A stretch of 64,000 nucleotides of DNA from Legionella jordanis (GTDB taxonomy: Bacteria > Pseudomonadota > Gammaproteobacteria > Legionellales > Legionellaceae), in the NCBI RefSeq assembly GCF_900637635.1, contig NZ_LR134383.1:516501-580500 (forward strand), in the 5' to 3' direction. The notes under the pieces are model-generated. The model was not told the origin of the DNA. It worked only from the letters and a program-made list of their open reading frames with translations, and made no database searches. This document shows, in pieces, positions 18,283 through 26,156 of this stretch (the first letter of the stretch is position 1; each line of letters opens with the position of its first letter). The translations under genes and the position numbers were made by a program.

Positions 18283-19481
18283 TGTAGTAGTTCCAACTTG
18301 ATCTGACAGTTACCGGTTTTTAAGAAGTGTCTGTCAGGTCAAATTTAGTTTATAAATTTTTCCATCCAGATTTGTTTAGCCTCTATCAAAGTTTGCATTG
18401 GAGTACGTCCACAACACATTTTACCCTGATGAGTACGTTGATTATTATAGTAATCCATCCATTCGTCCAGATCTTTTTGCAATTCATCGATTGATTCGTA
18501 AATTTTCTTTCGGAATGTTACTTGATAAAACTCCTGTAAAATCGTTTTATGAAAACGTTCACAAATCCCATTTGTTTGGGGTGAATTTGCTTTTGTCTTT
18601 GTATGGTCAATGTTATTAATTGCCAAATAAAGCTGATAATCATGCTGTTCTACCTTGCCACAATATTCAGTACCCCTATCTGTTAAAATACGCAGTATAG
18701 GTAAATCGTGTTGTTCGAAGAAGGGTAAAACCTTATCGTTCAGTAAATCTGCTGAAGTAATTGGCGTTTTAGTCGTATAAAGCTTGGCAAATGCCACTTT
18801 ACTATAGGTATCAACAAAAGTTTGCTGATAAATGCGACCGACTCCTTTAAGCGTACCCACATAAAAAGTATCTTGCGAGCCGAGGTAACCAGGATGTGCT
18901 GTTTCGATTTCACCACATGCCTCATCATCAAATTTCTTTTTCTCCAAAGCTACGACCTGCGCTTCCGTCAATATAATTCCTTCAGAAGCTACTTTAGCCT
19001 CTAATGCTTTTAAGCGGTCTTTAAAATTGGCAAGCTCATATCGCAGCCAAATGCTACGAACTCCACTTGGAGAAACAAAAATACCCCGTTTACGAAGCTC
19101 ATTGCTCGTACGAAGCTGACCATGGGCTGGAAATGCGATCGCATACTCCCTTACCGAGAGTTCAATTGCTTCTTCTACTCTATTTTTTAGATTAGGTTTT
19201 CTTCGGCTTTGATCGAATAAAGCATCAACTCCTCCCGATTCTACTGCCGACTTATAGCGATAAAATGTATCTCTGGATAAGCCCATTACTTTACATGCCT
19301 TAGATACATTCCCTAATTCTTCAGCAAGGTTTAATAAGCCAACTTTATGTTTAATAATTTTAACTGTATTATCTATCATGAGAGTTTTCCTTTTGGTTTT
19401 GTTTCAAGTTCGCACTTCTATCAAAACCGGAAACTCTCTCTTTTTCAAGTACTTGTGTCAGATTAAGTCGAAACTAATTCA
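18283..19481 (-). mobile_element. IS481-family element inserted in traM
   Basis: A 1199-bp element. Left end TGTAGTAGTTCCAACTTG and right end (complement) TGAATTAGTTTCGACTTA match at about 21 of the first 26 positions. It is flanked by a perfect 7-bp duplication CATAAAC (18276-18282 and 19482-19488). It carries a single transposase gene on the minus strand. Insertion separated the last nine codons of traM from the gene. Two further IS481-type ends occur at 16307 and 23609. Confidence 0.93.
18345..19379 (-). CDS. IS481-family transposase
   Basis: 344 aa. An N-terminal helix-turn-helix region (GNVSKACKVMGLSRDTFYRY) is followed by an rve integrase core with DDE-type residues in QTFVDTYSKVAFA, LTDRGTEYCG and NGICERFHKTI. 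The length is normal and no frameshift is seen, so it could be active. The stop lies 62 bp inside the left terminal repeat. Confidence 0.93.
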   Translation of the reverse strand: MIDNTVKIIKHKVGLLNLAEELGNVSKACKVMGLSRDTFYRYKSAVESGGVDALFDQSRRKPNLKNRVEEAIELSVREYAIAFPAHGQLRTSNELRKRGIFVSPSGVRSIWLRYELANFKDRLKALEAKVASEGIILTEAQVVALEKKKFDDEACGEIETAHPGYLGSQDTFYVGTLKGVGRIYQQTFVDTYSKVAFAKLYTTKTPITSADLLNDKVLPFFEQHDLPILRILTDRGTEYCGKVEQHDYQLYLAINNIDHTKTKANSPQTNGICERFHKTILQEFYQVTFRKKIYESIDELQKDLDEWMDYYNNQRTHQGKMCCGRTPMQTLIEAKQIWMEKFIN

Positions 19482-19901
19482 CATAAACAAACAAGTTACA
19501 GTCAGCATTGCAAACAATGATAACAATGCTAATTGATTTCTTGTCCGTGTCTGGTGAGTCAAATCACGCGCCTCCATCAACGCATCTGATATCAGATTTC
19601 TCATGATGAGAACGGATTCATTGGTTGCCTCCCCCAGCATTTTGTTCATGGCTTCTTTACTACTAGCCAATGCAGCATTAAGTACTTTCTCAGCTTTGTC
19701 TTTAGCATCAACCTTCCATTGAGAGGAAATGCTCTCCATTTCCTCTTTGAACTGAGTCAGCATTTCCTGTTGTGCTTTTCGATTTTCCTCAAGCAGCCTG
19801 TCATTCATGGTTTGGAGGATAAGAACTGGATCATCTCTACCCAGAACAACACCATGCTTGCCTGCAATGTCTTGAATAGCTTCATTAATTTTCTCTGACA
19901 T
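19479..19901 (-). CDS. traM: TraM-like conjugation protein, 3' end replaced by IS
   Basis: 140 aa as read now. The segment KHGVVLGRDDPVLILQTMNDRLL matches the IncP TraM N terminus; a long coiled coil follows and then a C-terminal membrane helix (LALLSLFAMLTVTCLFM). The present stop TGA is the first three bases of the IS481-type end. Removing the IS and one CATAAAC copy restores SLFFIYVIG and a TAG at 18246-18248, so the original protein was 149 aa. TraM enhances transfer in RP4. It overlaps traL at an ATG/TAA-type junction. Confidence 0.85.
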   Translation of the reverse strand: MSEKINEAIQDIAGKHGVVLGRDDPVLILQTMNDRLLEENRKAQQEMLTQFKEEMESISSQWKVDAKDKAEKVLNAALASSKEAMNKMLGEATNESVLIMRNLISDALMEARDLTHQTRTRNQLALLSLFAMLTVTCLFM

Positions 19902-20626
19902 TAGATCACCATGGCGTTATCAATCTGGCTGAATAGTTGATCCCGTATCAGCTTTAATCGCTGCCTGGTCATAATATTTCGCTCAGGGGAATCGATTGCC
20001 TCATTAAATGTAATTTTTTGTTGAAGCATATTTGAGAGATCATGGCCGAAAGTTTCTTCCTTTAAATCAGGAATATTGATTATTGCTGCGATTCGATCTT
20101 TGGTCTCTTTGTATACCTTCATTTGCTCAAAAGGTTTTCCTTCACTCTCAACCTTTCCCCAATAGGGATTTAGCCACACAACATAGCGAACATCTCCTGG
20201 AAATTGATTTACCAGCTGAGCAAAGCCATTTATTGTGTCCAGTAACGCTTGACCACCAGTGATAACGGTATGGATGATAAGTTCATGCCCCATGTCTTTT
20301 AACAAGGTGGGCACTTGGTTGGTGATGAGATAATGCGATAAAGGCACAAAAGAACTGGCGCCATTATCAATAATCACGTCATTTTGTGTATTTGCAATTT
20401 TTTCAATTAAGGTGTCAAAATGGCGCGGATTGATTTCATCGCCTTCCATAATATTCAGGCGTTCGACATTAAGTGACTTAAAGCCATGAAAGGTGGCGTT
20501 AATGGGATCGGTATCAATACAAAGTGGGGATTGTGCTTTATTAAGCTTGTACTGAGCGGTAGTTGCCGAGACAAAGGATTTACCGACACCGCCTTTGCCC
20601 TGCATCGTGATATGTATTTTTGCCAT
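19901..20626 (-). CDS. traL: TraL-like ParA/MinD-family ATPase
   Basis: 241 aa with a deviant Walker A QGKGGVGKSFVS at the N terminus and the ParA-type Asp motif CIDTDP. RP4 TraL is the same kind of ATPase encoded between traK and traM, and the order here is identical. The substrate in conjugation is not well defined. Start and stop each share one base with the neighbouring gene, which indicates tight coupling. Confidence 0.9.
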   Translation of the reverse strand: MAKIHITMQGKGGVGKSFVSATTAQYKLNKAQSPLCIDTDPINATFHGFKSLNVERLNIMEGDEINPRHFDTLIEKIANTQNDVIIDNGASSFVPLSHYLITNQVPTLLKDMGHELIIHTVITGGQALLDTINGFAQLVNQFPGDVRYVVWLNPYWGKVESEGKPFEQMKVYKETKDRIAAIINIPDLKEETFGHDLSNMLQQKITFNEAIDSPERNIMTRQRLKLIRDQLFSQIDNAMVI

Positions 20627-20952
20627 TACAAGAGTTCCTCCGGGTTGGGTATTGGATTAAAAGTAAAACCTTTGATTTCATTGGTAGTTTTACTTTTGCT
20701 TTGTTTATCATCCCTGATGTTTTCCTGCTCTGACTTAATTAACTTAAGTACGTAATGCCTAAATGCCTTGTAGCCGAATGAAATTTGTCCTTCATCAGAT
20801 AAAGTTTCCCAAACAGCTTTCATCGAACAGCCCTTATCAAGGGCTTCTCGAATGTCTTCTTTCAGTGCGATAAATTGAATCTTGGCATTGGTTCGCCCGT
20901 TCTTTTTTTCTGACTGATTTTGGATTACCCGTTCGGAAAGTGGCTTTTTCAT
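20626..20952 (-). CDS. traK: TraK-like oriT-binding protein
   Basis: 108 aa, basic N terminus (KKPLSERV..KKNGRTNAKIQF), then the conserved segment IREALDKGCSMKAVWETLSDEGQISFGYKAFRHYV as in IncP TraK. TraK wraps oriT DNA on the side of its own gene and exposes the nick site. It is first in the traKLM operon, divergent from traJ across oriT, as in RP4. Confidence 0.9.
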   Translation of the reverse strand: MKKPLSERVIQNQSEKKNGRTNAKIQFIALKEDIREALDKGCSMKAVWETLSDEGQISFGYKAFRHYVLKLIKSEQENIRDDKQSKSKTTNEIKGFTFNPIPNPEELL

Positions 20953-21000
20953 TCTTCTTTGGTGTCAATTTTTATTATTTAAAAAGTCTAAATCATAATT

Positions 21001-21170
21001 AGGATTTGAACAAGAAAAAAGGAATATTTTAGAACTATTAAGAATTTACTAGAATATAAAAATGAGTATTTGAGCATTATAAAAGAACTTTTAGGAAAAA
21101 TTTGGATTATTATAGTTCTATAGGCAAAAAAATTCTTTAAAAATCGTTGCAAGTTCTAAAAAGTTCCTGA
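21001..21170. promoter_or_regulatory. Cluster of GAAC/GTTC half-sites between traK and oriT
   Basis: This AT-rich stretch repeats the core AGAAC or GTTCT at about 21031, 21084, 21114, 21152 and 21161, several inside short palindromes (AAAGAACTTTT, TATAGTTCTATA). The location corresponds to the TraK-binding and promoter region of RP4 oriT. The sites could bind TraK or a repressor of the divergent operons. This is inference from position and repetition. Confidence 0.4.
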
Positions 21171-21184
21171 TATGATTCTTTAAA

Positions 21185-21292
21185 GTGATCTGGAAAAGCA
21201 GGGCAAGATAGGTGAAGTTAGCTATCCAGCAAGCTGGCTATCAATCTTCACAAACCTTATTCGCACCTTCGGTGCTCAACGGGTATCTTGCT
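21185..21292 (-). other. IncP-like origin of transfer (oriT)
   Basis: Read on the minus strand the region follows RP4 oriT order: CCCGTTGAGCACCG, then AGGTGCGAATAAGG, then GTGAAGA, then an inverted repeat (GCCAGC TT GCTGG), then CTTCACCTATCTTGCCC. The last segment corresponds to the RP4 nick region CACCTATCCTG/CCC, with a single C-to-T change before TG. The nick is expected on the minus strand at about 21203-21205. It lies between divergent traK and traJ. The match is to remembered RP4 sequence and was not aligned by software. Confidence 0.88.
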
Positions 21293-21367
21293 TTTTGAAA
21301 TCAAAAAGAAAACAATTAATCAGTACCTAAAGGATTGCAAACCACTTGTTAAGAGGTCAGCATCCTT

Positions 21368-21721
21368 ATGGATGATAAGAATAAACTACCTACCAGAAAA
21401 CACAGCCGCCACCTACGTGTTCCCGTTCTTCCCGATGAAGAAATTGCAATTAAATCCCATGCCGCCCAAGCAGGACTTTCTGTTGCCGAATATTTACGTC
21501 GGATTGGGTTGGGCTATCAAATCCAAAGTGCCATTGATAAGGATTATATTCTCCAGTTATCCAAAATAAATGCAGACATGGGAAGGCTCGGCGGTCTGTT
21601 TAAGCTCTGGCTTACCCAGGATAGACGTGTCGCATATTTTGATCATCGAAGGATTAAAGCTTTGTTGGATCGCATTCAAACAACGCAGGATGCAATGTTT
21701 GAAGTGGTGAAAAAATTATGA
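21368..21721 (+). CDS. traJ: TraJ-like relaxosome accessory protein
   Basis: 117 aa, ribbon-helix-helix type oriT-binding protein. RKHSRHLRVPVLPDEEIAIKSHAAQAGLSVAEYLRRIGLGY is the characteristic N-terminal fold of IncP TraJ and MobC-like proteins. TraJ binds the inverted repeat beside nic and recruits TraI. ATG 21368 is used; its stop overlaps traI by 4 bp. Confidence 0.92.
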   Translation: MDDKNKLPTRKHSRHLRVPVLPDEEIAIKSHAAQAGLSVAEYLRRIGLGYQIQSAIDKDYILQLSKINADMGRLGGLFKLWLTQDRRVAYFDHRRIKALLDRIQTTQDAMFEVVKKL

Positions 21722-23601
21722 TTATTCGCCATATCCCAATGAAGTCAGCAAGACTAAGCAGCTATTCAGCTCTGGTAAAATACATTACTGATGAACAAAA
21801 TAAACAGGAACGAGTAGGTAAAGTCAGGATATCAAACTGTAAGAGTGTTGATCTTACATGGGCTATTCATGAAGTATTGGCAACTCAGGCGAGAAACCAA
21901 AGAGCTAAAAGCGATAAAACCTACCACATGCTCATATCTTTTGCCCCAGGGGAAAATCCCTCCAACGAGGTATTGAAAGCTATAGAGGAAAGTGTCGTAT
22001 CATCTATTGGATTCAAAGATCATCAAAGGATTAGCGCTATTCATCACGACACAGACAACCTTCATATTCATGTTGCCATCAATAAAATTCATCCAAAAAC
22101 ATTTAACATGATTGAGCCGTATAGAGCTTATAGGGCTTTTGCAGATGTGGCATCGAAACTGGAAATTGAGTATGGTCTTGAAATAACCAATCATCGAACC
22201 CGAAAAAGTCGTTCAGAGAATCTTGCTGATGATATGGAACAACATTCTGGCATTGAAAGCTTGATTAACTGGATAAAGAGAAATTGTCTGGAACAGATTA
22301 ACCAGGCCAACCATTGGAATGAGGTTCATAAAATCCTATTCCTTCATGGCTTGGAAATTCATATTAAAGCTAATGGTCTGGTCTTTTGTAATGAGGTAGG
22401 ACTTATGGTTAAGGCAAGCTCAGTTTCACGATGCTTTTCCAAAAAGAACCTGGAATCCAGGTTGGGTGAATTTAAGCCCTCACCATTTCGTACTGAAAGA
22501 TCCGGGCAAAATATTTATCGTTATGAACCACTAAATAGGAAAGTGATCGGTTCAGAAATTTATGCGCGTTACCTACATGAAAAAGAACATGGCAAAACGT
22601 TGCTTGCCGAGAAACTCAAACATCTGCGTGAAGCTAAAGCCAGACTGATTACGAAAGCCAAGAAACTTGGTCGAACCAAACGAGCAGTTTTGAAGTTAAT
22701 GAAAGCCCCGAGGACTCAAAAAAAATATCTTTACCAGCAAATCAGCAAAACCCTTTTGAAAGAAATTGAAAAAGTTCGCCAAAATTATGCCAAAGAACGA
22801 AAGCATCTTCTTGAATTACATAAAAACAAAACCTGGGCTGATTGGTTGCAGCAAAAAGCTCTGGAAGGAGACAAAGAAGCCTTAACAGCTATGCGTTATC
22901 ACAATCGAAAAAATCAAAGTAATTATTCCTTATCTGCTGTGTCATCTAATTTTTCCTTAGCTGATATTAAGCAAGTTGATTCCATTACTAAAGAGGGAAC
23001 AGAGATATATAAAATGGATAAGGCGGTCATCAGAAACACCGGCAAGGAAATTAAAATTTCTAAGGGCGGCTCTATTGCTACACTGAAAAAAGCCATTGAG
23101 ATGGCACAGCAGAGATACGGCAACTGTATCCAGGTAAATGGCTCGCCACTTTTTAAAAAGATCATTCTTCAAATAACCATCCAGCATAATATCCCGATCA
23201 CCTTTGCTGATTCAGAAATGGAAGCACAGCGCCAAAAAATGGTCTTAGAACAGGAGAGACGCTATGAGCAATCAAGACGATACAGATTTAATGATGGAGG
23301 AAGAACTCCAAGAAGCAATGAAGCTGCTGGAGCAGTCATTGGAAAAAGAGGAACACTTTCCAGTACGAAGCCCAACGCTGACAGCATTAGACAAGGCCCG
23401 CCAGCCAAAAGTCAAAACAGCTTGCGAGACTTGTCCCAACTCGATATGGTTCAGCTCGCCAGAAGAAGTAAAGTGTTATTGCCGGATAATGCACATGATC
23501 AGCTGGAGCGGCAAGGACTCCAACCTGATAACCATGTGCGACGGAAAATTTTTGGACTAAAGCCGAATAGGAAAATCGATAAAGGCAGATCAATCTTTTA
23601 A
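21718..23601 (+). CDS. traI: TraI-like relaxase (MOBP)
   Basis: 627 aa relaxase that nicks oriT and stays linked to the 5' end of the transferred strand. Motif I holds Tyr22 (ALVKYITDEQ), the same number as the RP4 catalytic Tyr22. Motif III IHHDTDNLHIHV gives His116 and His118, again as in RP4. The middle is basic and helical; the C-terminal third carries an LPD7-like segment (EIKISKGGSIATLKKAIEMAQQRYG). The last third overlaps a second gene in another frame (23264-23560). Confidence 0.95.
   Translation: MIIRHIPMKSARLSSYSALVKYITDEQNKQERVGKVRISNCKSVDLTWAIHEVLATQARNQRAKSDKTYHMLISFAPGENPSNEVLKAIEESVVSSIGFKDHQRISAIHHDTDNLHIHVAINKIHPKTFNMIEPYRAYRAFADVASKLEIEYGLEITNHRTRKSRSENLADDMEQHSGIESLINWIKRNCLEQINQANHWNEVHKILFLHGLEIHIKANGLVFCNEVGLMVKASSVSRCFSKKNLESRLGEFKPSPFRTERSGQNIYRYEPLNRKVIGSEIYARYLHEKEHGKTLLAEKLKHLREAKARLITKAKKLGRTKRAVLKLMKAPRTQKKYLYQQISKTLLKEIEKVRQNYAKERKHLLELHKNKTWADWLQQKALEGDKEALTAMRYHNRKNQSNYSLSAVSSNFSLADIKQVDSITKEGTEIYKMDKAVIRNTGKEIKISKGGSIATLKKAIEMAQQRYGNCIQVNGSPLFKKIILQITIQHNIPITFADSEMEAQRQKMVLEQERRYEQSRRYRFNDGGRTPRSNEAAGAVIGKRGTLSSTKPNADSIRQGPPAKSQNSLRDLSQLDMVQLARRSKVLLPDNAHDQLERQGLQPDNHVRRKIFGLKPNRKIDKGRSIF
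23264..23560 (+). CDS. Small Cys-rich protein nested out of frame in traI
   Basis: 98-aa frame lying wholly inside the 3' part of traI. It has its own ribosome site (GGAG 8 bp before ATG). The protein is non-random: an acidic helical N terminus (LMMEEELQEAMKLLEQSLEKE) followed by a Cys-rich module CETCPNSIW...CYCRIMHMISW...CDG that could bind metal. RP4 traH also lies within traI in another frame, so this may be its positional counterpart. I cannot assign a function. Confidence 0.7.
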   Translation: MSNQDDTDLMMEEELQEAMKLLEQSLEKEEHFPVRSPTLTALDKARQPKVKTACETCPNSIWFSSPEEVKCYCRIMHMISWSGKDSNLITMCDGKFLD

Positions 23602-23608
23602 TTTTATA

Positions 23609-23684
23609 TGTAGTAGTTCAAATTTGACCTGACAGACACTTCTTGAAAAACCAGTAACTGTCAGATCAAGTTTGAACTACTACA
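23609..23684. repeat. 76-bp palindromic IS481-derived remnant (MITE-like)
   Basis: Starts TGTAGTAGTTCAAATTTG and ends with the complement (CAAGTTTGAACTACTACA), so the ends form an inverted repeat. Read on the minus strand, its first 60 or so bases match the left end of the intact IS481-type element at 18283 with a few changes. It directly abuts CCTTATT and the IS982 transposase fragment. No target duplication flanks the 76 bp itself, so it is probably a deletion derivative. Confidence 0.8.
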
Positions 23685-24510
23685 CCTTATTTACTTCCAT
23701 CACCGAATCGCAAAAGACAACGCTCTTGTAGGCTGTCAGTCAGTGAAATCATGACGGTCATGATTTTATTTCATCTCAGCCATTATCGAACCTTTAAAGA
23801 CTATTATCGTGAATGCGTGGAGATGGATATGAAATCGTATTTTCCGAAACTTGTCAGTTATAATCGGTTCGTAGAAATCATGTTATCCGTAGTGACGCCT
23901 TTATCACCCTATTTGCTGTCGCATATGGGGAAGAAGACAGGGCTGTATTATGTTGATTCAACCACCATGAAAGTATGTCATAACAAGCGTATTCATCGCC
24001 ATAAAACATTTGCTGGAATAGCGGAACGTGGCAAATCCTCAATGGGCTGGTTTTTCGGCTTTAAGCTCCATCTTGTGATTAATCATCTTGGTGAATTAAT
24101 TGCTTTTTGCATAACAAAAGGCAATGTGGATGACCGTCAACCACTAGAGCAGCTTTTCAAAAACCTCCATGGTCTTGCCGTAGCTGATAAGGGGTATCTT
24201 TCAAAGAAAAAAGAGGAAAGCCTTTTCCAGAAAGGACTTAAGCTTATCACAAAGGTACGCAGAAACATGAAGGCCAAAATACTCTCAACTTTTGAAAAAT
24301 ATTTCCTCGGACAACGCAGCAGCGTTGAAACAGTTATTGAGCAATTAAAATCAATTTGCCAAATTGAACATACCAGACATCGTAAACCGGATAATTTTGT
24401 CATTAACCTTTTATCCGGCTTAGCTGCTATATATGCTCAAACCGAGAAAACCTTCCCTCAAAATCTATTCCCTTAATGAAAATTTAGGCTTGCTTATGTC
24501 GAGCTGAGGT
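23685..24510 (+). pseudogene. IS982-family transposase, C-terminal fragment with right IR
   Basis: From CCTTATT the open frame reads YLLPSPNRKRQRSCRLSVSEIM and then the full DDE domain (YYVDSTTMKVCHNKR, KGNVDDRQPLEQL, VADKGYLSKK, SSVETVIEQLKSI), ending at 24476. It lacks the first 25 or so residues, which lie at 16332-16408 in opposite orientation. The element ends at about 24510 with GTCGAGCTGAGGT, the partner of the repeat near 16521. An internal ATG at 23751 would give 241 aa, but without the N terminus activity is unlikely. Confidence 0.88.
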
Positions 24511-24890
24511 TAGATAGATTAGCTCATTCTACCCAGCATTTATTGGAGTTTGTAGAACGAATAAGAATAGCCGAATCTTCGTTTTTCTCGCTTTCTGAGC
24601 CATGGGCAGATACAACCTCTCATGCTGGTAAAATGATCATGATGGTATTTGCAGGAATTGCTGAATTTGAGCGTGATTTAATTCGTGAGCGTACTTCGGC
24701 GGGGCGTTTAGCAGCTAAACAACGTGGAGTTCGAATTGGACGCCCCAAAAAAATGAATGAAGAACAAAAATTGTTAGCAAAGCGATTATTGGAAGAAAAT
24801 AAATCAGTCACTGAGATTGCCAAAACTTTTAATGTCCATAAAGCAACTATTTACCGACTTTCAGAATCTATTATATGCAATGAAATTTAA
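24510..24890 (+). pseudogene. Tn3-type serine resolvase, C-terminal fragment
   Basis: About 126 residues of a serine recombinase, LDRLAHSTQHLLEFVERI...SLSEPWADTTSHAGKM...GIAEFERDLIRERTSAGR followed by GRPKK and a C-terminal helix-turn-helix (SVTEIAKTFNVHKATIYRL). The catalytic Ser and first 65 or so residues are absent; the frame enters directly from the IS982 end. Its stop overlaps the converging methyltransferase by 4 bp. Not functional as a recombinase. Confidence 0.85.
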
Positions 24891-25777
24891 TCCGGCTTGG
24901 AATATAATAACAACTGAGTTATGTCTTCTTCTTGGCTGTTGTTGGAGTCAGAATTAAATGTTCCTGTTTTCTGTAAAAGCAAATTAAGAGAAGGGCGTTT
25001 TGCAACAGCTGATAAAATTGTGACTGTATAAGAAAGATTGGGGATTTTCTCTTGATAATTGTTTGTTATATCATCAATGAACTCTTCGCTTAACTCAGGC
25101 TTTGGTATGTAAGACAAGTAACGTGCAATAGAAGTTATGATAAAACAACGTAATTCGTTTTTATCTTTAAAAGTTATTTCTTCAGAACAAAGACGTACGC
25201 TCCGGTTCATAAAGCCAACTTGTCTTAATATTTCATCGTATTGTTCGATTGTAAATGTTACCCGCGTATTTTCTAATTTAGTAAATACATTATTCCATTT
25301 TTCTGATTTTACAGTTTCTTGAATTACTGTAGATAATGTTGAACCCATTACTGGAAAAAGAACAATTAGTCGGCCTTCTTTTTTAAGATATTGATAAAGA
25401 TTATTAGTAAAGATTTTTTGTTGTTCCATGGGGATATGTGATACAGCCCATGAACATATTATTAAATCTGCTGATTTCTTGTAAGATTCATTAAATGTAG
25501 TAAGATCCTCGAGTAGAAAAGAAACATTATTCTGTGAATATTTCTTTTTAGCAAACTCAATCATGTTCTCTGCATTATCTAATCCTAAGATAGTGCAATT
25601 AGGTAAATAACCTCCAAGAAAACCAGCTAAATTACCAGTACCACAGCAGGCATCAACGATTGTTTCTCCTCCATGAATATGAGTCTTGTCAAAAAAATCC
25701 AAAACAACAGACTTGGCGGTTACAATTTGTGGAATAGACTGATCATATAGTTCAGGAGAAATAGGGTATTGTGGCAT
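24887..25777 (-). CDS. SAM-dependent class I methyltransferase
   Basis: 296 aa. Motif I is VDACCGTGNLAGFLGG and motif II LGLDNAENM, followed by DLIICSWAVSHIP and an LKKEGRLIVLFPV strand, a standard Rossmann methyltransferase core in residues 30-150. The C-terminal half is helical and may cap the substrate. The substrate is unknown; the overall plan resembles small-molecule methyltransferases. It is a single gene among mobile fragments, probably cargo. Confidence 0.8.
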   Translation of the reverse strand: MPQYPISPELYDQSIPQIVTAKSVVLDFFDKTHIHGGETIVDACCGTGNLAGFLGGYLPNCTILGLDNAENMIEFAKKKYSQNNVSFLLEDLTTFNESYKKSADLIICSWAVSHIPMEQQKIFTNNLYQYLKKEGRLIVLFPVMGSTLSTVIQETVKSEKWNNVFTKLENTRVTFTIEQYDEILRQVGFMNRSVRLCSEEITFKDKNELRCFIITSIARYLSYIPKPELSEEFIDDITNNYQEKIPNLSYTVTILSAVAKRPSLNLLLQKTGTFNSDSNNSQEEDITQLLLYSKPD

Positions 25778-26156
25778 TATTATCCTTTCTAGAGAGTTTG
25801 CATAACTTTCTTTTGTCAGGATATCAATATTATTCTATTTTTCAAGTAATTATTAGATCCTACCCTTCAATTTATAGCTCTAACTTATCTTAAGTCGGTT
25901 AGTCGTTCCATTACTCCCCAAGCCCCGTAATAGGCTTTCATCATGAAAAAAAGCGATTGCAGTGCATTGATAATGCGCCACTTAAAATTTGTAGAAACCC
26001 AAAATCACCCCAACCGTGCCAGCTACTTTAGAGAGAGCAGTTAAATCCCCTGCTGATAAATTAGCTTGCACCCTGGCTGAGCCTGCTCCTGAATGACAAA
26101 GGCTCACGGAGTGATTGTAAATTGGGCATAAATTCCGGTTTTGCGTCTAGAACCCT
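25778..26156. other. Intergenic stretch upstream of group II intron
   Basis: About 380 bp. The first part holds the methyltransferase leader. I recognise no gene in the rest. It should contain the 5' exon of the group II intron that begins near 26157, but the interrupted gene is not recognisable. Confidence 0.4.
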
